Below are positions 1-7,794 of a DNA stretch of 60,349 nt, one piece after another. Within the stretch, counting starts at the first letter, position 1; the number at the start of each line of letters is the position of its first letter. A program made the translations under genes and the position numbers. The stretch comes from Paraburkholderia bannensis NBRC 103871 (GTDB taxonomy: Bacteria > Pseudomonadota > Gammaproteobacteria > Burkholderiales > Burkholderiaceae), in contig NZ_BAYA01000011.1 of the NCBI RefSeq assembly GCF_000685015.1, positions 1 through 60,349 of the forward strand, given 5' to 3'. The notes beneath the pieces are model-generated. The model made no database searches. It saw only the letters and a program-made list of their open reading frames with translations, and was not told the origin of the DNA.

Positions 1-279
1 GGCGGCGGCGGTGGCGGCGGCGGCGGCGGATCAAGCGGCGGCGGATCAAGCGGCGGCGGATCGAGCGGTTGCGGTTGCGGCGGCGGCGGATCGAGCGGCA
101 GCGGCGCCGGCAGCAGCGGCGGTCACGGCGGCGGCTTCGGTGGAGGTTTCGGAGGCGGCTTCGGTAGTGGTGGTTTCGGAGGCGGCTTCGGCGGTGGTGG
201 ATTCGGCAAGGGTGGTCCGTCGGGCCCGGGCGGCGGGAGCGGTGGCGGCCACGGTGGCGGCAATGGCGGCAGTCATTGA
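1..279 (+). CDS. C-terminal fragment of a glycine-rich protein (5' truncated by window edge)
   Basis: Reading frame 1 is open from the first base to a TGA at 277-279, giving 92 residues made almost only of Gly and Ser with scattered Phe, Cys and His. GSSGGG-type repeats fill the first third, and GGGF repeats follow at about residues 43-65. It ends in NGGSH. Low-complexity Gly/Phe or Gly/Cys tails like this are seen on some small membrane or secreted proteins, for example YgcG/TPM-domain or TIGR04222-type proteins. The globular domain that would decide this lies outside the window, so no function is assigned. The high GC of the repeats creates Ala-rich shadow frames on both strands that are not genes. 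Confidence 0.6.
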   Translation, partial: GGGGGGGGGGSSGGGSSGGGSSGCGCGGGGSSGSGAGSSGGHGGGFGGGFGGGFGSGGFGGGFGGGGFGKGGPSGPGGGSGGGHGGGNGGSH

Positions 280-515
280 ACGCGCACGGCGGTGCGTAAG
301 CGCCGCTGCTGCCACCCCGAATTGGCGTGACGACCGGTCACGCCACTCCAGGCAGCAACGGCGGCGGTTTTCCGGTCCCCCGGCCGGAAGCCGCCGCCGG
401 TGGCCGGAGTCCGGTCAGCTTTAACCGGTTCGATACGATGACGACATGGCGCGCACTGGCGAATCCGCTCCGCTCTTCTTCCCTCGCCTCCCCTCGTGCG
501 CGCTCCCCCCTTCCC

Positions 516-1361
516 CTACAGCATCTCCAGCGCCCGCTTGGCGCGCGGCGGCTTGAAATAAGCGTCGAGCGCCGCGTGATCCTGCGTGCTCAGCACGAGA
601 TCGAGCGCGGCGCGGTTGTCGCGCACATGCTCGATGCGCCCCGCCTTCGGAATCGCGCACACGCCTGCTTCGCGCAGCACCCACGCGAGCGCAACCTGAT
701 ACACCGACACCCCATGCGCCGCCGCGATATCGTCAAGCGGCGAGCGCCTGGGCAGCCGCGCATGATCGACGGGGCTATAGGCCATCACCGGGACGCCCTG
801 CTGCGCGCTCCACGGCAGCAGGTCGAACTCCGGCCCGCGCCGCGCCACGTTGTAGAGCACCTGGTTCATCGCGCAGGCGTCGCCGCCGGGAATCGCGAAG
901 AGTTCTTCCATGTCCTCGGTGTCGAAGTTGCTGACGCCCCAGTAGCGGATCTTGCCCGCGCGCACGAGGGCCTCGAAACCCGCGACGGTCTCCTCCAGCG
1001 GCACGCCCCCGCGCCAGTGCAGCAAATACAGATCGAGCCGGTCGGTGCCCAGGCGCTTCAGGCTCGCTTCGCACGCGCGCTCGACGCCCCGCCGGCTCGC
1101 GTTGTGCGGATAAACCTTGCTGACGAGAAACACCTCCTCGCGCAAGCCGGCAAGCGCTTCACCCACGAGCGACTCGGTCGCGCCGTCGCCATACATTTCG
1201 GCGGTATCGATGAGCGTCATGCCGAGCGCTACGCCCTCGCGCAGCGCGGCGATTTCATCGGCGCGTCGAGCGGCGCGCTCGCCCATTTCCCACGTGCCCT
1301 GCCCGAGCTTCGCGATGCGCTCGCCGCCGGGCAATGCGATGCTGGCGATATCGGTCGTCAT
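516..1361 (-). CDS. aldo/keto reductase family oxidoreductase
   Basis: A 281-residue TIM-barrel oxidoreductase of the AKR superfamily, reducing aldehydes or ketones with NAD(P)H in the cytoplasm. Counting from the chosen start, the tetrad is Asp52 (TLIDTAE), Tyr57 (EMYG), Lys82 (VSKVYP) and His115 (YLLHWRG). The NAD(P)-binding Ser/Lys end is also present (AIPKAG). The start at 1361 is preferred because AAGGA lies 8 bases before it; an in-frame ATG 21 bases upstream lacks such a site. It resembles the AKR5/YeaE-type subgroup, and the physiological substrate cannot be read from sequence. It is divergent from the GntR regulator at 1516, which may control it (inference). Confidence 0.9.
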   Translation of the reverse strand: MTTDIASIALPGGERIAKLGQGTWEMGERAARRADEIAALREGVALGMTLIDTAEMYGDGATESLVGEALAGLREEVFLVSKVYPHNASRRGVERACEASLKRLGTDRLDLYLLHWRGGVPLEETVAGFEALVRAGKIRYWGVSNFDTEDMEELFAIPGGDACAMNQVLYNVARRGPEFDLLPWSAQQGVPVMAYSPVDHARLPRRSPLDDIAAAHGVSVYQVALAWVLREAGVCAIPKAGRIEHVRDNRAALDLVLSTQDHAALDAYFKPPRAKRALEML

Positions 1362-1515
1362 GGTGTCGTCCTTTGCGTGCATTGCCGCGCCTGTGTAAAT
1401 GGCGAGTGTAGCGCCTCGGGCAACACGGCTTCATGCGCCGGACGATAAGCCGGTCATTCCCGCAGCGCCGCGCCTATGTCATAAAATTGCCGTTCGCCTC
1501 TCATGCCTGCCTCCC

Positions 1516-2262
1516 ATGAACGAACCCACGGAAGACCGCTGGCACGGCCTGCGCCCCGACCCGGACAACGACACGCCGCTGTATCTGCAACTCGCGCGCA
1601 AGCTCAGCGATGCGATCCACGATAACCGCTGGGCCGCCGGCGAAGCGCTGCCCTCGGAACGCGTGCTCGCCGATGCGCTAGGCGTGTCGCGCATCACCGC
1701 GCGCAAGGCCATCGCGCTGCTGGTCGAGCAAGGCCTGATCCGCCGCACGCAAGGAGCCGGCAGCTTCATCACGCCGCGCTACGAAGACCCGCTCTCGCGT
1801 CTCACGAGCTTTTCGGAGATGCTGCGCCAGCGCGGCTTCACCCCCGCCTCGCGCTGGCTCTCGCGCGAAATCCAGCCCGCGAGCCGCGACGAGGTAATCC
1901 AGCTAGGCCTCTCGCCCGCCGCCGCCGTCACGCGCCTGAAGCGCCTGCGCCTCGCGGACGGCATCGTCATGGCCGTCGAGAATTCGACCTTCCCCGCCGC
2001 GCTGATCCCCGATCCGAACGCCATCGGCGATTCGCTTTACAGCTTCCTGGAGCAGCGCGGGCTGTCGATCGTGCGCGCGTTGCAGCACTTCCGCGCCGTG
2101 AACGCGAGCGAGGAAATCGCGAAGCAGATGAGCATCGCCCCCAACGAGGCGCTTCTGCTCATCACGCGCGTGGGCTATACCGCCGATCAACGCGCCATCG
2201 AGCTGACCGACACGTACTGCCGCAACGACTACTACGACTTCGTCGCGGAATTGCGCAAGTAA
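1516..2262 (+). CDS. GntR/HutC-family transcriptional regulator with UTRA domain
   Basis: The 248-residue protein has an N-terminal winged helix (about residues 15-80; SERVLADALGVSRITARKA is the recognition region) and a C-terminal UTRA ligand-binding domain (about 100-240), the HutC/NagR architecture. Members bind small sugar phosphates or amino-acid-derived ligands and repress nearby operons. The start at 1516 gives the usual family length; an upstream start at 1399 would add 39 residues of non-conserved sequence. It resembles Burkholderia NagR-like regulators, but no nag genes are next to it, so the target is open. The divergent aldo/keto reductase is the only adjacent candidate. Confidence 0.85.
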   Translation: MNEPTEDRWHGLRPDPDNDTPLYLQLARKLSDAIHDNRWAAGEALPSERVLADALGVSRITARKAIALLVEQGLIRRTQGAGSFITPRYEDPLSRLTSFSEMLRQRGFTPASRWLSREIQPASRDEVIQLGLSPAAAVTRLKRLRLADGIVMAVENSTFPAALIPDPNAIGDSLYSFLEQRGLSIVRALQHFRAVNASEEIAKQMSIAPNEALLLITRVGYTADQRAIELTDTYCRNDYYDFVAELRK

Positions 2263-2295
2263 GCCACCGCGAGGTGGGCGCGCTTGCGATTACGC

Positions 2296-3732
2296 TTACG
2301 CGCCCCACTGCGGCCGATCCGTGCCGATCGGCACGCACCCACGCGCATAGAACGCGGGCGTGCGTTCCATCTGCTCGGCAGGCTTCACGGCGCGCACGCG
2401 GCCAAACGGCGTGAGCGTGTCTTCGAGACAATCAGCCACGTCCTGCGCCGTGACTTCGGCTCGCTGCTGGCCGTTCTCGATCATCCCCATCGTCTGCAAC
2501 CAGCGGCCCGTTTGCGCGAGCGACACCCGCACGTGCCAGCTGCCGCCTTCGCGCGCACGCCGCGCCAACGCCACCATCGCACCGAACGCCGCGAGATAGC
2601 CCGTCGCATGATCGAGCGCCTGGCAAGGCAGCGGACGCGGCGCATCGAAACCCGGCTGCGTCCCCGCCGCCGTGCTTTCGCTCCACACGATGCCGCTTGC
2701 CGACTGCACGAGGCTGTCGAAACCGCGCCGCGCATGCCAGGGCCCGCGATGCGAATACGCGCAGATCGACACGCAGACGATGCCGGGACGCTCGCGCGCC
2801 AGCACTTCGGGCGCGAAGCCGTGCGCCGCGAGCGCGCCGGGACGGTAGCCTTGCAGGAATACATCGGCGTCGCGAATGAGCGCGTGCAGTTGCTCGCGGG
2901 CCGCCGCCTCGCGCAGGTCGAGCGTCGCCGAGCGCTTGCCGCGCCCGTTGTCGATCACGAGCGGCGCGATGTTCGGCAGATGCGGGCCGTTGATGAGCAG
3001 CACGTCGGCGCCATGATGCGCGAGGGTGCGCCCCGCCACCGGCCCCGCGATGATGCGCGTGAGATCGACCACGCGCACGCCTTCGAGCGGGCGCTCGCCG
3101 GGCTTGAGCGTGGGGGCGTCAGCGTCCCCGGTTCCGTCGATGCGCTCGATCTCGAAGAGCGGCAGGCTCGCCACCGCGTGCGCCTGTTCGTGCGCGGCCC
3201 ATTCGCGCGGCGAGCGCACGAGCGCGGCGCACAGCCCGGCTTCAGCCAGCGCGGCGTCGAGCGCCGCGCCGTCCCAGTTCGAGCGGATCGCACGCGCGAC
3301 GTCGTCATGGCTTTCGCCGCAGCCGAGCACGCGCAGAATGCCGTGCAGATGATGCGCAAAGTTGGCGTGCAGTTGAATCCACCGGCCATCGCGCGTCTGG
3401 AAGTAGCCCGTCACCGGATGACGCAGGTCGAACGGCGCACCGCCATCGACGCCCAGATAGCGCTCGCTGCGAAATGCCGCCAGCGCGCGGCGCACGTCGA
3501 TCGACACGCGCTGATCGGGGCCGCCGCGAAGCGCATGAAAGCGCGCGGCCGCCAGCCCCGCCGCGCCAATCGACGCGGCCGCGAGTGTGCCGACGCGAAA
3601 CACCGACGGCAAACCGGGATCGTCGCCCTGCACGTCGATCAGGTCGAGCGCAGCGCTTGCGGAAGTAACATCGTGGCCATCGCCGGGATGGGCCAGCATC
3701 CAGAGGTGTTCGAGTGCGTCGCGGGGCGTCAT
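2296..3732 (-). CDS. CaiB/BaiF-type (family III) CoA transferase with permuted half-domains
   Basis: A 478-residue protein of the CaiB/BaiF family, which moves CoA between carboxylic acids. The usual N-terminal Rossmann motif (PLEGVRVVDLTRIIAGP) occurs only at about residue 215, and the expected catalytic Asp sits at 339 in GFDSLVQSASG. Residues 75-200 look like the segment that normally follows the catalytic Asp (VSIDVRRA, then GYFQTRDGRWIQL). The half-domains therefore appear in the opposite order, or two partial copies are fused. Length is about 70 residues above the family norm. It lies 33 bases after the convergent GntR gene and has no obvious pathway partner, so the substrate is unknown. 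Confidence 0.8.
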   Translation of the reverse strand: MTPRDALEHLWMLAHPGDGHDVTSASAALDLIDVQGDDPGLPSVFRVGTLAAASIGAAGLAAARFHALRGGPDQRVSIDVRRALAAFRSERYLGVDGGAPFDLRHPVTGYFQTRDGRWIQLHANFAHHLHGILRVLGCGESHDDVARAIRSNWDGAALDAALAEAGLCAALVRSPREWAAHEQAHAVASLPLFEIERIDGTGDADAPTLKPGERPLEGVRVVDLTRIIAGPVAGRTLAHHGADVLLINGPHLPNIAPLVIDNGRGKRSATLDLREAAAREQLHALIRDADVFLQGYRPGALAAHGFAPEVLARERPGIVCVSICAYSHRGPWHARRGFDSLVQSASGIVWSESTAAGTQPGFDAPRPLPCQALDHATGYLAAFGAMVALARRAREGGSWHVRVSLAQTGRWLQTMGMIENGQQRAEVTAQDVADCLEDTLTPFGRVRAVKPAEQMERTPAFYARGCVPIGTDRPQWGA

Positions 3733-3842
3733 GGCAGCGTCCTGTAGTCCTGTGGGCCTGGGGAAAGTCCAGTCAGGTTACGGGCAGCGCCCTGCCGCGA
3801 TCAATCTTGACGGGGATAATCAACCTCCCCGCCAACCGGCCC

Positions 3843-3878
3843 GTCGATGCGTCCGTCGATGCGTCCACCAATGCGTCC
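3843..3878. repeat. 12-bp tandem repeat, three units, abutting the DUF2917 stop codon
   Basis: Two identical units GTCGATGCGTCC (3843-3854 and 3855-3866) are followed by a diverged unit ACCAATGCGTCC (3867-3878). The array lies directly downstream of the DUF2917 stop codon (3880-3882 on the minus strand). Since 12 is a multiple of 3, the downstream frame repeats GRID-type tetrapeptides. Confidence 0.85.
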
Positions 3879-3879
3879 G

Positions 3880-4236
3880 TCACCCCGCCGCGGGCGTATC
3901 CCACGCGCCGCGACCCGAGCGCGAACGAAGCGCCAGCGCGACGCGGGCTGCGAAACCCAGCGCGCCGTGATGACGATGCAGCCCCGCCGCCGCGCGCGCC
4001 GTCGCACCACCGAGCGCCAGCACGAAACGCGCGCCGTCGTTGCCCGCGCTCACGCAGACCCGCGCGCCCGCCAGCAGGTCGATGGATTCGCCCGCGCGCA
4101 GCCAGTAGTCGTTCGCGTCGCCGCCGATCGTGAGCCAAAGTTCGCCCTCGCTGACGTGCAACTGCATCGCCTGGGCAAGCCGCCAGGTCTCGGCCGGTTC
4201 GCCGTGTTCCAGTTCGAAAATTCGGATTTCGCGCAT
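3880..4236 (-). CDS. DUF2917 domain-containing protein
   Basis: A 118-residue protein. Residues 1-75 form a small beta-rich cupin-like fold typical of DUF2917 (MREIRIFELEHGE, WLTIGGDANDYWL, GESIDLLAG). The C-terminal 45 residues are Ala/Arg rich and poorly conserved. The start at 4236 is preferred over an ATG 18 bases upstream because GAGGAG sits 7 bases before it. The gene is divergent from a MocR regulator with a palindrome between them (4340-4368). This pairing is common in Burkholderiaceae as I know it. No biochemical function is established for the family. Confidence 0.85.
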   Translation of the reverse strand: MREIRIFELEHGEPAETWRLAQAMQLHVSEGELWLTIGGDANDYWLRAGESIDLLAGARVCVSAGNDGARFVLALGGATARAAAGLHRHHGALGFAARVALALRSRSGRGAWDTPAAG

Positions 4237-4339
4237 TGCGGTGCTCCTCGCCATAGCGCTTCGACAGCGGCTGAAAATGCGCCTTGAAGCGTGTTCCGGA
4301 TGGGAGCATTATTGCCGTCAGTGTCAGGCAACCCCATGC

Positions 4340-4368
4340 ACAGTTCCGAACAGTTAACCCGGAACTGT
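4340..4368. promoter_or_regulatory. probable MocR operator (inverted repeat)
   Basis: Perfect 9-bp arms ACAGTTCCG (4340-4348) and CGGAACTGT (4360-4368) are separated by 11 bases, in the 203-bp divergent region between the DUF2917 gene and the MocR gene. A centre-to-centre spacing of 20 bp is about two helical turns, suited to a dimeric winged-helix regulator. Assignment to MocR is inference from position. Confidence 0.6.
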
Positions 4369-4439
4369 CCAGTCAAAAAGCCGGACACTTTTGATCGACC
4401 CGCTTTCGAACCCTTGGCCGGCCATCGCGCCAGATCCGC

Positions 4440-5909
4440 ATGAAACTCGAACTCGACCGCGCCAGCAGCGTCCCGCTCACCGAACAGATCGTCGCCGGCG
4501 TGCAGACGTGGATCCGCTCGCGCGCTGCGCATCCCGGCGCGCGCCTGCCGTCGATCCGCCAGTTCGCCGCCGATTACAGCATCAGCCGCTTCCCGGTGAT
4601 CGAGGCTTACGACCGTCTGGTGTCGCTCGGCTGGCTCGACTCGCGCCAGGGGTCGGGCTTCTACGTGAGCGAGTACGCGCGCGCGGGCATGGCGGGCATG
4701 GGCACCTGCGACATCTCGAATGCCGCCGACGAATCGGGCCATCTGCTCGCACACCTGAACCGCCCCGGCGAGACCCTGCAACTGGACAGCGGGTCGGTGC
4801 CGCAGGCGTGGCGCGACGTCGACGCGATCGGCCAGGCGATCCGCCACGTCTCGCGCACCGATCCGTCGAGCCTGATCGATTACGGCTCGCCGCTGGGCGA
4901 CGCGACGCTGCGCGAGCATCTGCGCAACCGTCTCGCGCCGCTTGGCATCGCCGCCGAGGCCTCGCAGATCCTCGTGACCGAAGGCGCGAGCGAAGGCCTC
5001 GACCTGCTGATCCGCTACATGCTCAAGCCGGGGGACACGGTGTTCGTCGAAGATCCCGGCTATTACAACCTCTACGGACTCCTGAAGCTGCACGGCCTGC
5101 GCCTCGTGGGCGTGCGGCGCACCGCGAGCGGCCCCGACATCGACCACCTGCACACGCTGCTCGCGCAGCATCGTCCGCGCGCGATGTTCGTCAACACGGT
5201 GTTCCACAACCCGACCGGCACGACGATCTCGCCGCCCGTGGCGTTCCGCCTGCTGCAGCTCGCGCGCGAGCACGGCTTCACCATCGTCGAGGACGATATC
5301 TACGCCGATTTCCAGACCGATCCGACCGACCGGCTGGCCGCGCTCGACCAGTTCGAACACGTGATCTACGTGAGCGGACTGTCGAAGACGCTGTCGTCGT
5401 CGCTGCGGGTGGGCTATGTGGTCGCGAGCCCCGCGATCGTGCGCGACCTCGCCGCGATCAAGGCGCTCACCACCATCAGCGGCTCGCGCTTCACGCAGGC
5501 CGTGGCGGCGACGCTGCTGGAGCGCGGCGCGTACCGCAAGTATCTGGATCGATTGCGCAGACGGATCACTGAGGCGCTCGGCACCGCCACGCGCACGCTC
5601 GAAGAACACGGCTGGGAGCTGTTCGGCGGCCCGGCCAGCTCAACGGGTCTGCACGGACTGAGCGGGCTGAGCGGCAGTGGCCGCGCCCATCAGCAGATGG
5701 GCGGCAAGTTCGTCTGGGCGCGCGTGCCGCACATCGAGGATTCGACGCAGCTCGTGGCCTGTGGCGAGCCGTTCGGCGTGAGCGCGTCGCCGGGCAGCCA
5801 CTTCCGCCCGCACGGCGAGCCCAGCCCGTGGCTGCGCATCAACGCGGCGTTCGCGCTCGATCCGCGCGCGCAGGCGTTCTTCGCGGCGGCGGCGCGCTTG
5901 CCGGGCTGA
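4440..5909 (+). CDS. MocR/PdxR-family regulator (GntR winged helix fused to aminotransferase-like domain)
   Basis: A 489-residue fusion of a GntR-type winged helix (residues 1-78; LPSIRQFAADYSISRFPV) and a fold-type I PLP-binding domain (about 110-489). PLP features are intact: HNPTG at 256-260, an Asp in VEDDIYADF at about 285, and the Schiff-base lysine Lys316 in SGLSKTLSSSLRVGY. Family members sense PLP or amino-acid derivatives rather than catalysing transamination. It is divergent from the DUF2917 gene, with a likely shared operator at 4340-4368. A Gly/Ser/Leu-rich insert occurs at about residues 400-420. The stop codon lies inside the first unit of a 12-bp tandem repeat. The regulated pathway is unknown. 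Confidence 0.9.
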   Translation: MKLELDRASSVPLTEQIVAGVQTWIRSRAAHPGARLPSIRQFAADYSISRFPVIEAYDRLVSLGWLDSRQGSGFYVSEYARAGMAGMGTCDISNAADESGHLLAHLNRPGETLQLDSGSVPQAWRDVDAIGQAIRHVSRTDPSSLIDYGSPLGDATLREHLRNRLAPLGIAAEASQILVTEGASEGLDLLIRYMLKPGDTVFVEDPGYYNLYGLLKLHGLRLVGVRRTASGPDIDHLHTLLAQHRPRAMFVNTVFHNPTGTTISPPVAFRLLQLAREHGFTIVEDDIYADFQTDPTDRLAALDQFEHVIYVSGLSKTLSSSLRVGYVVASPAIVRDLAAIKALTTISGSRFTQAVAATLLERGAYRKYLDRLRRRITEALGTATRTLEEHGWELFGGPASSTGLHGLSGLSGSGRAHQQMGGKFVWARVPHIEDSTQLVACGEPFGVSASPGSHFRPHGEPSPWLRINAAFALDPRAQAFFAAAARLPG

Positions 5910-5975
5910 ACGCCAGGCTGAACCCCGGGCTTAACTCTGGGCTTAACCCCGGGCTTAACTCCGGGCTCAATGCAG
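5904..5975. repeat. 12-bp tandem repeat, six units, spanning the mocR stop codon
   Basis: Six 12-bp units begin with GGCTGAAC or GGCTTAAC: 5904-5915, 5916-5927, 5928-5939, 5940-5951, 5952-5963 and 5964-5975. The middle four differ by only a few bases; the last is diverged (GGCTCAATGCAG). The TGA of the MocR gene (5907-5909) is inside unit 1. Confidence 0.9.
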
Positions 5976-6066
5976 CGGCCCAGCCTCTTGAGCACGCGGG
6001 CGCGCAGGGTTCTCTACAATGACGACTGCCCGCCCAGCTTGCCTTGCCCGCCGCCTGCCTGCCCTT

Positions 6067-7521
6067 ATGTCCGATCCCAGCACCACGTCCAGCGTCTCGT
6101 CCAGCACCACACCCTCGCCCCGATCGCTTTCGGTGATGCTGTGGATCGTCGCGACGGGCTTCTTCATGCAGACGCTCGATTCGACCATCGTCAACACGGC
6201 CCTGCCTGCGATGGCGACGAGTCTCGGCGAATTGCCGTTGCGCATGCAATCAGTCGTGATCGCCTACTCGCTGACGATGGCGGTCATGATCCCCGTGTCG
6301 GGCTGGCTCGCCGACAAGCTCGGCACCCGGCGCGTATTTTTCGGCGCGATCCTCGTTTTCACGATCGGCTCGCTGCTGTGCGCCAGCGCCCATACGCTGA
6401 ACCAGCTCGTGCTTTCGCGCATCGCGCAGGGCGTGGGCGGCGCGATGCTGCTACCGGTCGGGCGCCTGGCCGTGCTGCGCACCTTCCCCGCCGAACGCTA
6501 CCTGCCCGCGCTTTCGTTCGTCGCGATACCGGGCCTGATCGGCCCGCTGATCGGCCCGACGCTCGGCGGCTGGCTCGTGCAGATCGCGTCGTGGCACTGG
6601 ATCTTTCTGATCAACGTGCCGGTGGGGATCATCGGCTGCATCTTCACCTTCATCTTCATGCCCGACAGCCGCAATCCCGACACGGCGAAATTCGACGTGC
6701 CAGGCTACCTGCTGCTCGTGACCGGCATGGTGACGATCTCGTTCGCCCTCGATGGGCACTCGGAACTGGGTATTCCGCAGGCAGTCGTGCTGGTGCTGCT
6801 GGTGGTGTCGCTGGCCGCGTTCGTCGCCTACGGGCTGCACGCACAGCGCTCGCCCACGCCGATCTTCTCGCTCGAACTCTTCAAGATCCACACCTTCAGC
6901 GTGGGGCTGCTCGGCAACCTGTTCGCGCGTATCGGCAGCGGTGCGATGCCTTACCTGATTCCGCTGCTGCTGCAGGTGGCGCTGGGCTACACGCCATTCG
7001 AGGCCGGTCTCATGATGCTGCCGGTCGCGGCGGCGGGCATGGGATCCAAGCGCCTCGTCACGCACCTGATCACGCGCGTGGGTTACCGGCGCGTGCTGGT
7101 CGTCAACACGGTGCTGGTCGGCCTGATGATGGCGAGCTTCGCGCTCTCCACGCCCAACGAGCCGCTGTGGCTGCGCATTGTGCAGCTGGCCGTGTTCGGC
7201 GGCGTCAACTCGATGCAGTTCACGGCGATGAACACGCTCACGCTCAAGGATCTCGGCATGGGCGGCGCGAGCAGCGGCAACAGCCTGTTCTCGCTCGTGC
7301 AGATGCTGTCGATGAGCCTGGGCGTCACGGTCGCGGGCGCGATGCTGACCGCCTTCACCGGGTTCATCGGCCATATGACGGCGTCGAACGTGATCCCGGC
7401 GTTCCACGCGACCTTCGTGTGCGTGGGCGTCATCACGGCGGCCTCGTCGTGGATCTTCGCCCAGCTCTCCGACGACGTGCGGCGCGCAGCGAAGCGAACC
7501 GATCCTTCCGAGCGAACCTGA
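6067..7521 (+). CDS. mdtD: MFS drug:H+ antiporter, DHA2 family (MdtD-like)
   Basis: A 484-residue inner-membrane transporter with about 14 hydrophobic segments. DHA2 signatures are clear: LDSTIVNTALP in the first helix (motif D1), a loop 2-3 motif around GWLADKLGTRRVF (motif A), and VPGLIGPLIGPTLGGWL in helix 5 (motif C, antiporter). It matches proteins annotated as multidrug transporter MdtD in Burkholderia. The start at 6067 gives a short Ser/Thr-rich leader; an in-frame ATG at 6019 is possible. It is a single-gene unit with no MFP or outer-membrane partner beside it. Substrate is not predictable. Confidence 0.88.
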   Translation: MSDPSTTSSVSSSTTPSPRSLSVMLWIVATGFFMQTLDSTIVNTALPAMATSLGELPLRMQSVVIAYSLTMAVMIPVSGWLADKLGTRRVFFGAILVFTIGSLLCASAHTLNQLVLSRIAQGVGGAMLLPVGRLAVLRTFPAERYLPALSFVAIPGLIGPLIGPTLGGWLVQIASWHWIFLINVPVGIIGCIFTFIFMPDSRNPDTAKFDVPGYLLLVTGMVTISFALDGHSELGIPQAVVLVLLVVSLAAFVAYGLHAQRSPTPIFSLELFKIHTFSVGLLGNLFARIGSGAMPYLIPLLLQVALGYTPFEAGLMMLPVAAAGMGSKRLVTHLITRVGYRRVLVVNTVLVGLMMASFALSTPNEPLWLRIVQLAVFGGVNSMQFTAMNTLTLKDLGMGGASSGNSLFSLVQMLSMSLGVTVAGAMLTAFTGFIGHMTASNVIPAFHATFVCVGVITAASSWIFAQLSDDVRRAAKRTDPSERT

Positions 7522-7634
7522 AGCTCGCCTGTACCCGCCTCTGCACGCACCGCGACGGTGCATGCAGCGCGCCGCGCGAGTGCCTTGCGGGCCGCGGCGA
7601 AGCACCGCACACTCTCTCGAAATCCTTTCTATCC

Positions 7635-7658
7635 AAGGCGGATCATCCGATCCGCCTT
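7635..7658. terminator. strong hairpin downstream of mdtD, no clear T tract
   Basis: Perfect 10-bp stem AAGGCGGATC / GATCCGCCTT with loop ATCC. It is followed by GTGCC rather than T residues, so intrinsic termination is uncertain. It occupies the 273-bp gap before the EAL gene, in which I see no other gene. Confidence 0.45.
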
Positions 7659-7794
7659 GTGCCTAAGCGCGCATACTTTTTGCACGCTTATCCAGTAATG
7701 TAAACTTGAGGATCGCGCGCACCGCGTGGGACGCCCTGGGACTGCCCGTCCAGGATCGCTCCCGCATCGCCCACAGCGCGCGCCATTCAGGCCT

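Noticed and set aside
11..424. Ala-rich frame at the left edge
   Set aside because: It is an out-of-frame reading of the glycine-rich codons of the frame-1 fragment.
4050..5609. 519-codon minus-strand frame opposite mocR
   Set aside because: The opposite strand encodes an intact MocR with all PLP motifs; this frame has no family features.
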